A program made the position numbers and the translations under genes. The notes under the pieces are model-generated. The model saw only the letters and a list, made by a program, of their open reading frames with translations. It was not told the DNA's origin and did no database searches. This document shows, piece after piece, positions 1 through 11,390 of a stretch of 64,000 nucleotides of DNA. Where the stretch lies: contig SKCR01026808.1 of assembly GCA_019454045.1 (NCBI GenBank), forward strand, positions 1 to 64,000. Reading direction: 5' to 3'. Source of the DNA: Zanthoxylum bungeanum (taxonomy: Eukaryota; Streptophyta; Magnoliopsida; Sapindales; Rutaceae). The first letter of the stretch is position 1. The number at the start of each line of letters is the position of its first letter.

Positions 1-540
1 TGAAGCTATTGAGAGCTTTATACACTATAAGAACGAAGTTGAAAATCAACTTGGCAAAAAAATCAAAAGAATCAGGAGTGATAGAGGTGGTGAATATGTG
101 TTCACCATTTGGTGAATATTGTTCCAATCATAGAATTATTCATGAAACTACTGCTCCTTATTCGCCTCAACAGAATGGGATTGCTAAGCGTAAGAACCGA
201 ACGTTGAAGGAAATGATGAACGCCATGTTGACAAGTTCTGGTTTTACCCCAGAACTTGTAGGGGGAAGCCTTTGCTTTCCCGCGAACTACGTTCTGAACA
301 AGCTACCTCACAAAATATTGGACAATACAACATATGAATTATGGAAATGTCACGTACCTTCCTACAAATATCTAAAAGTGTGGGGGTGTCTTGCCAAAGT
401 AATGGTTTCTAAACCTAAGAAGGTTAGAATATGACCCAAAACTGTTGATTGTATATTCATTGGATATGCTCGCAACAGTAGTGCGTATCGATTCTTGGTA
501 AACAAGTCTGAGATTCCTGACATCAATCCAAACTTTTAAT
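1..540 (+). pseudogene. Ty1-copia integrase fragment
   Basis: Remnant of a Ty1-copia polyprotein covering the C-terminal half of the integrase core and the region after it. Visible are the segment ending QQNGIAKRKNRTLKEMMNAM (the copia signature around the catalytic glutamate, here changed to A/K-rich sequence), LPHKILDNTTYELW and YKYLKVWGCLAKV. A stop at 432-434 interrupts the frame; downstream the same frame continues with CIFIGYARNSSAYRFLV, then decays. The window edge cuts the 5' side, and a copia LTR at 632 cuts the 3' side. It is a dead copy, probably the host sequence into which the neighbouring LTR element inserted. Confidence 0.85.
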
Positions 541-631
541 GATCACTATATTAGGAGATGAGTCCTAATGGGGGTAAAGACAGATTACCTCTTATAGTAG
601 ATCATCTATTTCAAGTAAGAAGTGAGGCTGC

Positions 632-2492
632 TGTTGGGAAGCGGCCGCAAGTGCGCAGCGGAAAATAAAAAATTATGAAATTATGATGCCATTATCCCTT
701 TGCCCAAGACCCATTTGTTTTTATTATTCTACAAGCCTAGGCATGTTACTATATATTCTAAGCATAAAAACTCATAAAACATGCAAAGAACATAAACATA
801 AACATGCTAACTATCATAAGAACTCTAATTAAAATGAAGAAAGAAAAAGACTTACTTGAACCGAAGACTCTTCCAGTCCTTACGCCTTGAGTGCATAGGT
901 ATTTTGCCCTTGGTGCTAGCCTAGGCAAATACCTCAAAACTTTTAACTCGAGGTTCCTCTAGTCAATTAGACTTAAGGATCCTCAAAATTAGTGGCTTAC
1001 TCTTAAACTTTAGAGTTGCTCACTTATATAAACCCAGGATATGAAAGGTTTGGTGCAAAAATTTGTAAAGAATTCTTTAGGTTTATATAGGTGCTCCAAA
1101 GACAATAAAACTAATTAAGAATCTGATGTGGGATAAACGCTAATTTAATCTTAGCCATTGGATCTTAATTTAGTGGTTTAATGAGATTATAAAACCCTAA
1201 TAAGAGTTTGGACCGAATTGGAATTCAAAACAAATAACAAATTAAAAAAAAATATTATTCATGTTACTATTCACGTTATTATTCATGTTACTATTCACAT
1301 TACTATTCATGTTTTTATTTATTTATTCAATTTCCCAAAGTGCCCATATCTTCATTCACCAATCCCTAAGCCACTATGAAACCTCATAAATGATCTGTTC
1401 AATATTAAACACATGAACCATTTATGAACAATTCCTAAAGCAATCATATATGCTGTTAAATTTGTATTTGCACTATTAACCATTGATTTCGACTTTGTTA
1501 TGTGTGACCTTTTGGTTTCCCCTCAATTGGACATGATATGAATTGTGATAATTTAATCGAACATAAATTATCCTCCGATTAGATGGTCGTTCGATTTCAA
1601 TTACCAAGGTTGACATCTAGCAACATGCCAAGGCCCCCAAATGAGAAGGAAAGATATATACTCATTATGTATTCGATTTACATATGATACGGTCCCTCGC
1701 CTCACTGTATCCCCAACTATTGACCTAGGATACGGAAAGTGTCTACCCATATGGTCAAATGTATGATGTTGATAGTGTCATGAATCGTGCTAACCCAAGA
1801 ATCTCATATGATTATTTCGCTGCGGCCACGGTCTCAAGCACTGATCACACATATCAACCCGCGAACTGGAATACTACTCTTATAAGAAAATATTATCCGA
1901 GAGAGTGGCGATTCTCTGTTGTATCTTTACAAACTTCATGTGTTGCAACAAATGACCCAATCATACCCTTATGACCGGATCTTTTGAACCAGGGAAGGAG
2001 AATGTCAAAGTTATTTGATCCACGCATAAGATCGTAAAGACCTCAAGTCTAAAGACTAGTCATACAATCGATACATGAAAGTTCTCACATACACATGGGA
2101 TAAACACTTCATGTGAAAACTTTCGGCGGTCAGTTTGATGGACACGAGCAACTCATGCATCCATGTGATATACCAAGCGGACGGATCTCCTAGTAGCCTA
2201 TGAGATCGGCTACCCCACTTAAGGGCGGATCATATCATCATGCTAGTCTCTCCGCTTTGTGAACGCCCAGATTATTCACAAAACTATGACTATGAACGTT
2301 TAAGAGTAATGATTCTCATAAGAGCGGAAGCAGCATCTTATTACTTCAAGGGCTTTATACAGTGTTTGATGATCATATAAGTTATGTAAGACACGTATAA
2401 TAAAGATTGCCATTTTATTAATTAATGAAAATATTACAAATACATGTACATATAGCCCATCCACAAGTTGGTTATAGGGCATATCCCTAACA
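632..2492 (-). mobile_element. LTR of a minus-strand Ty1-copia element (copia D, 3' LTR)
   Basis: On the minus strand it begins TGTTAGGGATATGCCC and ends TTCCCAACA, so it has the TGTT...AACA inverted ends of an LTR. The next bases on the plus strand, 2493-2505, are the complement of a purine tract (AAGTGGAAGAT), directly after the RNase H stop; this is the expected PPT/3' LTR order. At 1861 bp it is long for copia. The end near 640-660 is GC-rich. An open frame at 1759-1974 inside it resembles nothing I know. Confidence 0.8.
1255..1325. repeat. 12-bp tandem repeat inside the copia D LTR
   Basis: About five to six degenerate copies of a 12-bp unit (ATGTTACTATTC and variants ACGTTATTATTC, ACATTACTATTC) lie head to tail. 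They sit in the LTR and show no coding sense. Confidence 0.75.
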
Positions 2493-3656
2493 ATCTTCCA
2501 CTTGCACTATAGCCAACTAGTATGAATCTGGACACCATACTCTCGGGTGTGCCTATCATGCTTTTGTTGAGTCAGCCCTTTAGTCAGAGAATCTGCAAGA
2601 TTATCTTTTGTGGGTATTTTCTCTATAATAATTTTTTTTCTCTCAACAATCTCCCTGATGAGATGAAATCGCTTGAGTACATGCTTGGATTTCTGGTGGG
2701 ACCTTGGTTCCTTTGATTGAGTAATGGCGCACGTGTTGTCACAATACATCGTGACGCCATTCTTTATCGCATGAAGCACTTCCAGCTCCGTGATGAACTT
2801 CTTTATCTAGACTGCTTATTTAGCTGCCTCAGATGCTGCAATATACTCGGCTTCAGTGGTGGAGTCTGTTGTAGTTGACTGCTTTGAGCTTTTCCAACTG
2901 ACAGCTCCGACATTCAAAGTAAACAGATATCCTATTTGCGATCTGTTGTCATCCCTATCGGTCTGAAAGCTTGCATCACAGTAATCAATTACTTTAATCT
3001 CAGAACAATCTCCGTATGTCAAGAACACATCCTTAGTTCTTCTCAGATACTTGAGGATTGTTTTGACAGCTGCCCAGTATTGCTCACCAGGATTTGCTTG
3101 ATACCTGCTCGTTATGCTAAGAGCATAAGAGACATCAGGTCTTGTACATAGCATGGCATACATGATCGATCCTATCGCTGAAACATAAGGGATCCTACTC
3201 ATATGCTCTCTATCTGAAGGAGTATGTGGACATTGCTCCTTAGATAATTTGATTCCATGACAAGTAGGTAAATTACCTCTTTTGGAATCTTCCATTTTGA
3301 ATCTTAATAACTTTATCTATGTATATAGATTGAGAAAGTCCTAACAACCTCTTAGATCTATTACGGTAGATCTTAATGCCGAAGATGTAAGCTGCTTCTC
3401 CCAAATCTTTCATGGAGAAATTCTGAGATAACCATTGCTTGGTGGCTTGAATCATGGGAATATCATTCCCGATGATTAATATGTCATCGACATATAATAC
3501 AAGAAATACAACAGCACTCCCACTACTTTTCATGTAAACACAAGGCTCGTCTACATTTTTGATGAAGTCAAATTCTTTGATTGTCTCATCAAATCGTATA
3601 TTCCAACTTCTTGAGGCTTGCTTGAGTCTATAAATGGATCGTTTAAGCTTGCATAA
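2493..3656 (-). pseudogene. Ty1-copia reverse transcriptase/RNase H remnant (copia D)
   Basis: Reading from 3656 down to 2507 this is the C-terminal part of a copia polyprotein. The RT part has LVLYVDDILIIGNDIPMIQA with the catalytic YVDD and FSMKDLGEAAYIFGIKIYR. It is followed by TRPDVSYALSITSRYQANPG, then RNase H with DASFQTDRDDNRSQIGYLFT, TEAEYIAASEAAK and YCDNTCAITQSKEPRSHQ, ending near 2507 just before the PPT. At least two frame changes (around 3280 and 2800) break it into three frames. The 5' part of the element (gag, integrase) is missing: homology stops near 3656 where Athila-type 3' sequence begins. The sequence is clearly related to the young copia at 32784-42882 but is a different family. 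Confidence 0.88.
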
Positions 3657-5563
3657 TTTATTTGGTGTGATTTATAAACCATGGTCATACTATAAACAAA
3701 ACATACAAGTCAAACATATCATGTCATATATCAGAAGCTTTTCAGAATTACCAATTTGTTACGAGTTTAGAATTATCAACTTTTATTATCCTCTATTCTT
3801 TACACATAAAAAATCCATATATATATATGTCAATCTAAATGCCAAACACCCTAAGCGTATAAAACATAAGTTCAAATCTATATCATGAATAAGCATATTT
3901 GAAATATCATCAAATCGGTAAGTTAAATAAGTTTTACTTAATTCCAATAACCTTACGATAACTTAACATCCGTACCCACACGGATTCACACATATCAATT
4001 CAGAATTCGTAGTTCACCTTTCATACAATCTCGCAAGTCCAAATTTTAAAATTCTTACATGGAGAAATTTCTGATATCAGAAACCTACAAACGCATTCTA
4101 TCTTTTACCCAAATTTACATACATACACTTACGAACTTAGCAAACATAATTTATAATATTTTATTCTCCCATTGGTTGTCAGATTATTCATTTCATAGAA
4201 ACAAAACAAATCCAGTCATATCATGGTTTTTTAATCATATACACATATACACTCAGACATACATACAATCATCGTGTAACCGATAGCAAACATACGTACC
4301 TTCAATACATCAAAGAACACATAACCAATCCAAAACATATATATGCACTTGATTACATATGCAATGATTGTACGAGACTCATTACCTATTTTAGAATTTG
4401 CTAGTCCTCGAGCAAAACAACAAAATAAAATGAAATAAAAAACTTTAAAATAAATTAACCTAAGCCACTTTCGTAGGAATCACGGTTGCATTTAGCGTAT
4501 GCAACAAGCCTTTAAACCTCTTGGTGTCCCTAGTGGATGAGTTATAGTCTCGTGATGGCTTACAGCGACGATACCCACAAACGTCAATCAAATGTACAAT
4601 AAATCACACAAACACAATAAACAAGTTAAAAAGTGAAATTCTTATCTAAGTTAATAGTTGTTTTCTTTCTCTCTAAATTACTAAATAAGTAAATTCTCAT
4701 ATACTTCTTACCATTCTCCATATACACAACTAACAAGGTATTAATTAACTCATTGTGCCCACAATATTCATAAGTGTAATTGATAATATTTTTATCCTAA
4801 AGTTATATGGAATTCATACATTTTTAGCAATTGAACTTTTTTTTTTTTTTTTTAAAAGCATCTTCAATCCTTGTAACGAGCTTTGGGCCAGTGACTCCCA
4901 AACCAGTTGGCTTTAGGGCACTAGGTGTTAAGACACCTCTACGGACTTAATTGCCCGGATCTCATATGTTAAAAGTTCTACCGTTTGACATGGACAATCA
5001 CTGCTTACTGAGGCAAGACGTCCGGTTACTAAGTAGAAACTTAATTATTAACTCAGGCTCTACCATTTGACGCGAACAATCACTGCTTACTGAGGCAAGA
5101 TGTCTGGTTACTAAGTAAAACAAGGTTAATTATTTATATATAATATTTTTTAATTTTTTTTTAATTCCATCGCTTTTAGGGGCTATTTCCAATAAACAAG
5201 AGCACTGAATATTACAAAATGTTCACTTACGACCCATGTCCGTATGTTACCATATATGTTGATAATACCGGTCAAATGAGCATATGAAGATCAAATTTAA
5301 TCAATATTATGGAGAATTCATGAATTTAAATAATTCAAAAGGAAATAAACAAAAATTCACTTGTTACGAATCAAACTTAGATATGTCTCAAAAGTGGAAA
5401 CTCTTACTCAGCTATCTCAAAACACAATTTTGCTTAGTTAGTAAAGTTAAAAACAAAAAAATCAAAACAATTTTTTTGTTTTTTTTTGTTTTTTTATATA
5501 TATAACAAAGCAAAAACAACACACAGAAAAAAATAAAAATAAAAACAAGATACTAGTCAACTA
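3657..5563 (-). mobile_element. Non-coding 3' region of the Athila-type element
   Basis: No convincing gene in about 1.9 kb. The sequence is AT-rich with a T run at 4838-4853 and TA/T-rich stretches near 5480-5510. The block 4380-4610 (complement of a text containing CTCGAGGACTAGCAAATTC) and the purine tract at 5564-5573 resemble the long region between pol and the 3' LTR of Athila-type elements, so I assign it to the minus-strand Athila element. The matching 3' LTR is not visible; the copia D remnant cuts in first. Confidence 0.5.
4976..5122. repeat. Tandem duplication, two ~65-bp copies
   Basis: Two direct copies, about 4976-5040 and 5059-5122, share a core such as CACTGCTTACTGAGGCAAGA followed by a GTCCGGTTACTAAGT-like tail, with a few substitutions between them. 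They lie in the Athila-type 3' region. Confidence 0.75.
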
Positions 5564-5600
5564 TCCCTCCCCCAAATCTAATTGAGACATTGTCCCCAAT
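5564..5600 (-). other. Polypurine tract and post-pol signature of Athila-type element
   Basis: On the minus strand the sequence reads GACATTGGGGACAATGTCTC, then AGATTTGGGGGAGGGATA. A 'gggggaggg' block after a short palindromic GACATTG...CAATGTC is typical of the region downstream of pol in Athila/Tat-type gypsy elements. It places the LOG-like pseudogene (5672-6334) inside the retrotransposon, between pol and this tract. Confidence 0.6.
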
Positions 5601-5671
5601 GTCTTAAAAAGAAGAAGAAAAGTTTAGAAGTTAGTACCTGGCTAGCGTGGAATTGTCAAATTTATCTACAT

Positions 5672-6334
5672 CTAAAAAGAAAAATAAAGGTTAAGATCCA
5701 GATTTATCCGACACTTCTTACCACGATCATCAGACCAGTTCAACTTGGAAATGATAGGGTCAATATTTGGTTCAAACGTCAAGAGTTGGTCAATTAAATT
5801 ATTGGTTGTTCTGGCAGTGAAGAGAATATCTTTTACGGGTTTTTAAAGGAACTCATTTCTCCTGGCATCTTCAAGAAACACAAAACGAAAGTAAAAAAAT
5901 CCATCAATATTAAACAGTCCAATTTGTTTCTGGTGTTTTTTCAAGTTCGCCCAAGATAGCACTGTAAAAATTTCCTCCACCGTGCCCAAGCCACCTGGCA
6001 AAGCAATAAAAGCATCAGCACGATTAATCATTTCAATAAGTCATTCGGACATACCTAACATAATGCATTCATCTCTGTTTGATTGTCTGATAAGATTTGC
6101 GTCTGCCAAAGGTTTTGGAATGAATCCCAAAACTTGACTACCTTCTTCTTGTACGACCTTTGAAACGAAACCCATCAGTCCAAGATTGCCACCGCCATAT
6201 ACTAAGTGCATATTCCTCTCAGCCATGACTCTACCCAATTCTTTTGCTGCCTCAACAAATTCTGGTTTAGATCCAAAACTAGTCCCACAGAACACACAGA
6301 TGTTAATGACTCGTCTTCTTGAAGTTGCTTCCAT
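5672..6334 (-). pseudogene. LOG-like: LOG-like cytokinin riboside 5'-monophosphate phosphoribohydrolase, intronless pseudogene
   Basis: LOG enzymes release active cytokinin bases from their riboside 5'-monophosphates in the cytosol and nucleus. From the ATG at 6334 one frame runs 220 codons to TAG at 5674-5672, about the normal LOG length. It shows an N-terminal ICVFCGTSFGSKPEF, the nucleotide-binding VYGGGNLGLMG, and the family signature ALPGGLGTVEEIFTVLSWA, then QIGLFNIDGFF and a C-terminal tail TNNLIDQLLTFEP. Two in-frame stops break it: TGA at 6043-6041 (codon 98) and TAA at 5845-5843 (codon 164). The first falls in MSE*LIEM, where active LOGs have the conserved catalytic arginine (MHERKAEM-type). 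There are no introns, whereas plant LOG genes normally have several, so this looks like a retrocopy. It lies between the integrase end and the purine tract of an Athila-type element, on the same strand. Confidence 0.9.
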
Positions 6335-6374
6335 ATATATATATATTTTTTTTCTTACTCTCTCTAATCTGGAT

Positions 6375-6412
6375 GTGTTGAAGAGAGCAATGACGAGGTG
6401 AATTTATAGATC
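6375..6412 (-). promoter_or_regulatory. TATA-like promoter candidate upstream of the LOG-like pseudogene
   Basis: On the minus strand TCTATAAATT lies at 6410-6401, about 70 bases before the ATG, followed about 30 bases later by a pyrimidine-rich GCTCTCTTCAAC that would suit a plant transcription start. If real, the copy carries some upstream sequence. Seen by motif only; AT-rich DNA gives such matches by chance. Confidence 0.35.
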
Positions 6413-6636
6413 CTAAAAAAGGGTGAGTAATAATCACACTAGTACTTGTCAAATGACAATTATTAGAGGAACAGTAAAATATATCGTGAAAGTCAAAAAG
6501 TCTGGATCTTGTCGGTGAAAATAAAAGGAATCAAAATAGGCAAATCACAATTATTATGTAAAGACAATAATATGTACAGGTAGTAATGGATTGAATGACC
6601 TCTATGGGTTAGAGACAAGTTTCCCATCCAATTTTC

Positions 6637-7089
6637 TTATAAATTGGCAAACATGGTCTTTAACGTCAGATTTTCGAGACTCAATTGTTGTCTTTCTCTT
6701 CGAAACTGTGTATGTAAATTGTGAATTACGTGATAGACATATCCACTGGGATGCGTCTCAAGAGCTAATGATCTATTATCTAAAGACTCATTACCCATGC
6801 CATCTCTACTGAATTTTATTTTATCTTCGCGATTATCAGACATCATTCCTAAAGAGTGACAACGAGTATTGCATGTACAACTTGCACATTTATAACAAAC
6901 ACCTAATCGTTTAGCTTTTCTTTTCTTAGCATATGTGATTTTTTCTAAACCAATCAGAAATGAAATGAAAGAGTCAGATGACTCACCTGCCAAGCAAACT
7001 CGTACTTCAATTATCCAACGAATATCACTAGGAATACCTTTGATCATCAGAAGTCTCATTCTTTCAATGCGTGCTTTGTAGACTTTCAT
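6637..7089 (-). CDS. Unrecognised 150-codon ORF with Cys cluster, in the env-like position of the Athila element
   Basis: I do not recognise a family. The frame starts at ATG 7089 and encodes a basic protein. The N-terminal third is MKVYKARIERMRLLMIKGIP and similar, and the middle has a cysteine/histidine cluster VCYKCASCTCNTRCHS (C-x2-C-x2-C-x-C-x3-C-H), which could bind zinc. The C-terminal part is polar (FRRERQQLSLENLTL). It lies on the same strand as the Athila pol, about 250 bases after the pol stop at 7341, where Athila-type elements carry their optional env-like ORF. A splice-acceptor-like TTTAATTTTTGTAG ends at about 7166, just upstream. No membrane segment or signal peptide is obvious, so it does not look like an envelope protein. 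It may be a captured host sequence or an extra retroelement ORF. Confidence 0.5.
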   Translation of the reverse strand: MKVYKARIERMRLLMIKGIPSDIRWIIEVRVCLAGESSDSFISFLIGLEKITYAKKRKAKRLGVCYKCASCTCNTRCHSLGMMSDNREDKIKFSRDGMGNESLDNRSLALETHPSGYVYHVIHNLHTQFRRERQQLSLENLTLKTMFANL

Positions 7090-7340
7090 CAGAGAGTTTT
7101 AGGGAGAGAAGGAAAATACTTGTGAAGTTTTACGAGAACGTCTTTCACCCTGTCTGTGACTTTTCCTACAAAAATTAAACACACAAAAATAAAACACACA
7201 AAATCTCAATATATACATAAATTGTATGGGTTGCCTCCATACTAGCGCTAAGTTTAACATCATCAGCTAGACATGACTGCCCAAATGTTAGGCTGGATCG
7301 GCAAGTGTGAGACTCTCTTTTTGATGCTTGATGGATTCTC

Positions 7341-8411
7341 CTAGTAGTGCTTGACACGTTGGCTGTTGACTTTGAATGTATCATTGGAGTTCAGGTCATG
7401 TAGCTCAACGGATCCGTAGGGTAACACTTGGGTGATCACAAATTGACCTGACAACCGTGATTTCAGCTTGCTAGGGAAAAGTTTCAACCTTGAATTGTAT
7501 ATAACACTTGCTACCCCGGTTCCAATTGTCTGCGCACTCTTTTCTGATCATGCCACTTCTTGGTCTTTTCTTTGTATAGTTTGGCATTCTCATAAGCATG
7601 GATGCGAAATTCCTCTAATTCATTCAATTGTAAAAGCCTTTTCTCCCCCGCTGCTTGCATATCAAAATTCAGCTTTGTCAGTGCCCAGTACGATTTATGT
7701 TCGAGCTCCACAGGTAAATGGCATGCCTTTCCAAACACTAGTCGGTATGAGGACATTCCAATGGGTGTCTTGAAAGCTGTCTGGTAAGCCCATAATTTAT
7801 CATCCAATTTTCTAGACCAGTCATTCCTCACTGAACAAACAGTTCTTTCCAAGATTCTTTTGATTTTTCTGTTGGAAACTTCAACATGACCACTAGACTG
7901 CTGATGGAAAGCAATGGCAACTTTGTGAGTAACTCCGTATTTGGCTAGGAGTGCATCGAAGTGTTTGTTGCAGAAGTGTGTGCCACCATCATTGATGATC
8001 ACTCGAGGTGTTCTGAAGCGAGTGAAAATATTCTTTTTGAGGAATTTTAAAACCACTTTGGAATCATTCGATGGTAACGTTGTTGCTTCAACCCATTTAG
8101 AGACGTACTCTACTACAACCATAATGTACAGGTTTCCATATGATGGGACAAAGGGTCCCATAAAGTCAATCCATCACACATCAAATATCTCCACTTCGAG
8201 AATGCTTTGAAGAGGTCCTTCATTTCTCCTCGAAATATTTCCCGTTTTCTGGAACCTGTCACATTGAAGAATGAATAAGTGAGCATCTTTAAACAAGGTG
8301 ACTCAGAACAAACCTGATTGTAGCACTTTGGCCGCGGTTTTATCTCCGCTGGAGTATCCGTCGTATGATGATGAATGACAATGCTGCAGGATAATATTGA
8401 GCTCCTTCTGT
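7341..8411 (-). pseudogene. Athila-type gypsy integrase, C-terminal pol segment
   Basis: Integrase of the minus-strand Athila-type element, reading from 8411 down to a stop TAG at 7343-7341 after QRVKHY. The zinc-binding part is recognisable (HCHSSSYDGY...CDRFQKTGNISRRNE) but its last cysteine is F and a TGA at 8305-8303 replaces the usual tryptophan after SGLF. The catalytic core keeps its acidic residues: D in IDFMGPF, D in [14 protein letters not shown] in [18 protein letters not shown]. Then come [32 protein letters not shown] and a C-terminal LPYGSVELHDLNSNDTFKVN. The upstream part of pol continues at 29418, because a nested LTR insertion (8417-29412, TSD ggtac) splits it. Several stops make it inactive. 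Confidence 0.9.
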
Positions 8412-8416
8412 GGTAC

Positions 8417-9323
8417 TGTAGGACATAGAAATCGGCGACGCTGTCCCGAGTTCGTGGCCCGATCGGGAGTATGGAGTAGTCCGCGGGGGACTAGATCGGA
8501 GAAATAAAATGGAGTCACCACCCAGTGTGAACTGGGAAATGATTTAAGGCCGCACTTACCCCTCGCAAGGGAAGACCTCAAACTGTTGGGTTCAGAATGG
8601 TCCCTTACTTATGTCACTTATAATGAACAGATTCATGCAATAATATAACCAAGTCTACGCAACATACATACGCAAGAATAACCTATATCTAAGTTTGCAT
8701 GCATAGAAGTAAGTGAAATAAACGCAATCACACAATCTCATGAACACATTAAGTAGGTAAATACGGAAATATAAATAAATGATAATTGTCTAAGCATAAA
8801 TAATGAAATGATATGATTAATCATATAGTGCAAAAGAAATGATCAAAGAAGCAAACATGCATGAAATATGATGAAAAGAAGTCTGTGTATTATATGTGTG
8901 TTCGTGTAACATTTGAAAATGTGTTCGAACGGTAAACAGAATGTTCGCGTTCGTATAGCATTCAGAAACACGTTCGAGCGGGATAAGACCCGATGCATGG
9001 TAAAGCATAATACATGCGTGTTCGAGTAGCGTTCTTAAACGCGTTCAAACGTAAATGAAACAGAATGCCCGAGTTCGTATAGTGTTCGAAAAAGTGTTCT
9101 CGAACGAGGTAAGACCTGATGCATGATAAAACAAAATAGATGTGCATTTGAGTATCGTTCGTAAACGCGTTCGAACGGAATGAGGCAGAATGTGTACGTT
9201 CGTGTAGCGTTCGGAAACGCGTTCGAATGAGATTACCAAAATGGCATTTGAAATGACACAAACACATGCATGAATAAACAAATACACAATGTAGGACCTC
9301 GTATGCCCGATTGAACATATTTC
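8417..9323 (-). mobile_element. Element X LTR, first piece
   Basis: First 0.9 kb of X as read on the plus strand: the end block with GTGTGAACTGGG and GGCCGCACTTACCCCTCGCA, then the palindromic CGTTCG repeat region. It stops at 9323, where copia a is inserted. It is homologous to 15188-16240 but clearly diverged. Confidence 0.7.
8890..9235. repeat. CGTTCG-type palindromic repeats, older copy
   Basis: Irregular copies of a unit related to CGTTCGTGTAGCGTTCGGAA followed by ACGCGTTCGAACGG, interspersed with AACAGAATG and a GACCTGATGCATG spacer. The unit contains palindromes such as CGTTCGAACG. Copies here have more substitutions than at 15871-16215. Confidence 0.8.
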
Positions 9324-11390
9324 TGTTGGAAAATTATGACCAATAGCGTCACTATTTGTACATATCATGGTGTTGTTGTAATTATTAACTATGTGACAAA
9401 GGAGATTGCTCTCTTATCATTTGTGATTAGATCACCAAGATGTATAAATGATATGAGGTCCTTATGATTTGTTCCTAGATTGAGAATGATATGAGACAGT
9501 ATCAATCCATGAAGGATAAATCATTAAATATCCCTAGTCAGAGTATTATCGAGATTGGACATCGATAAATACGTAAAACACTAGTATTACACTTGTACGC
9601 GTTGTGAGGGCACAACGTCATAGTTTTCATATATTTGGGTATAGGATACTCATGTAAGTGTAATACGAGGTTGTGTTTACCGATGGTACGGGAAACAGCT
9701 TCGCTCTGGATAGACCCCATCGGAATTCCATTGGTAGTATGACTATGTGTCTATGGAAGTCCGAAATCAGGGTAGGTGTATTTGGTATTAACCTGAGACT
9801 TGCACCGCTAATACTTGTGATAATCAATATACTTTGGTTTTAGTCGTCCAGGGCTTTAACAGGTTCTGTGTATGCCTCTGCTGGGTATATTGAGAATCGT
9901 AGTGTGTTGGGTGTGATGTCAAGACGAAAGTATCACTCCAGTCAAATGGAGATGATGATCGCGTAGGGATACAGAACTGGTTCTCTAAAGGGTTACAACC
10001 ATCGGGATAATATGACTTGGTCATGATTATCCGATAATAAAGAGACTAGTTGCTCGTAATCCGATATATGCTTCGTACGGGGCAGACACTGTATCAGCCC
10101 CAGGCCTTGCATGTGATCATCCGATACTGGATCGAAATATGCAATACTACGTATACTACGCCTGATATAGATCTTATATTCCTGTAAGGATATTTCTGGA
10201 GAATTGGGTAGGCATGGCGCTTTGCTAGAAGCCAACCTTGTCTTGTAAATCGGTAAAAATGTAGTACTAGGTACTTACGTGTTCGGATAGTCCGACGACA
10301 GAATTTACTGCCAACATATCCGGGGATCTCATGGGTCGCTTCCAGAAGATTCACCGATGACGTATGACTCACACTTTATTAATCTGGGATTAATTAGATT
10401 AGAGAGAAAATTAATTTGGGATTAATTGTGAAGATATTTTATCTGGGATAAAATATCATTTAAAGATAGATAACGATTAATTTGGAATTAATCGATAAAA
10501 TTAATATATTCGATATATTAAACGAAATTGGATTTCGACGCGGAATTGAAATTAGATTTTAATTCGGGCGAACGAATTAATTTAGAATTAATTTGTTAGC
10601 GATGTGAATAGTAATTATGCTAGGCATGATTATTTAATTAAATTAGATTTAATTACGTCGCAAAAGAAAATTCGTTAAGTTGGAATTAGCGAACCCGAGC
10701 CCGGGATTATTTGTGAGCGCATTCGCATTTCGAATTCAAATGCAACATTTAAGTCAAATCAAACGTCAAATCGCTAGTCGCATCTAGCGTCACATCATTC
10801 GTCAATCAAGTGATGGATGTCTTTCACTTTGAATGATTGACGCCAGTCACTATTCATTGATTGATTGATTGATGGTGGTGGTTGAAAGCTTTAATTGGTT
10901 TCACTTTTTAAAGCCAAAAATTTGGTATATGATTTTGGAAAATCAATTACCAAAAATTGAACAACACATTTTTTATCTCTCTCTCCTCTCTTTTCTCTTC
11001 ATCTCTCTCGCCCAAGAAGGGCTTTCTTATTTCTATTTTCTGGTCTGAAAAATCGAGAGCCGAAGAGGAAAATGGAAGCAAAGAGTGGTGATTTTGTGGC
11101 AAAATCATCAAGAGCTAGAACTCCGAGAGACATGCGAAGGTGATAGGGAAGTCCACCCATGAGCTTGGGATCATTTGACAAAGCTTGGAGCTTGACGAAG
11201 AACCACCATGGCCGAATCCAAGGGAACCAGTGCAGCTCACTGCCGAGAGGTCCAAATGGTAGAAAAATATTTTTTGTTGCCCACCGCGTCGCTCAACCGA
11301 ACGATGTAAGTATTCCGCAACTTCTTCGTATGTTTTCGCATGTATTTCATTACTTGTTAATCGATCCTCGGGGCCGTAGAAACTCCAACA
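9324..11390 (+). mobile_element. 5' LTR of degenerate copia a
   Basis: Starts TGTTGGAAAATTATGACC and ends ACTCCAACA; inverted TGTT...AACA ends. It is followed after one base by the primer site TGGTATCAGAGC (11392-11403), which matches the 3' end of methionine tRNA. It is homologous to the LTRs at 17131, 25532, 32784 and 40923. The matching 3' LTR is gone. Confidence 0.88.

Noticed and set aside
1759..1974. 71-codon open frame
   Set aside because: Lies within a copia LTR on the non-coding strand; no recognisable similarity.
8303..8581. 92-codon minus-strand frame as a gene
   Set aside because: It reads from element X into the Athila integrase zinc finger, so it is an insertion artefact.
8962..9368. 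Overlapping minus-strand frames of 107-118 codons
   Set aside because: Produced by the CGTTCG repeats; low-complexity R/T/H text with no family.
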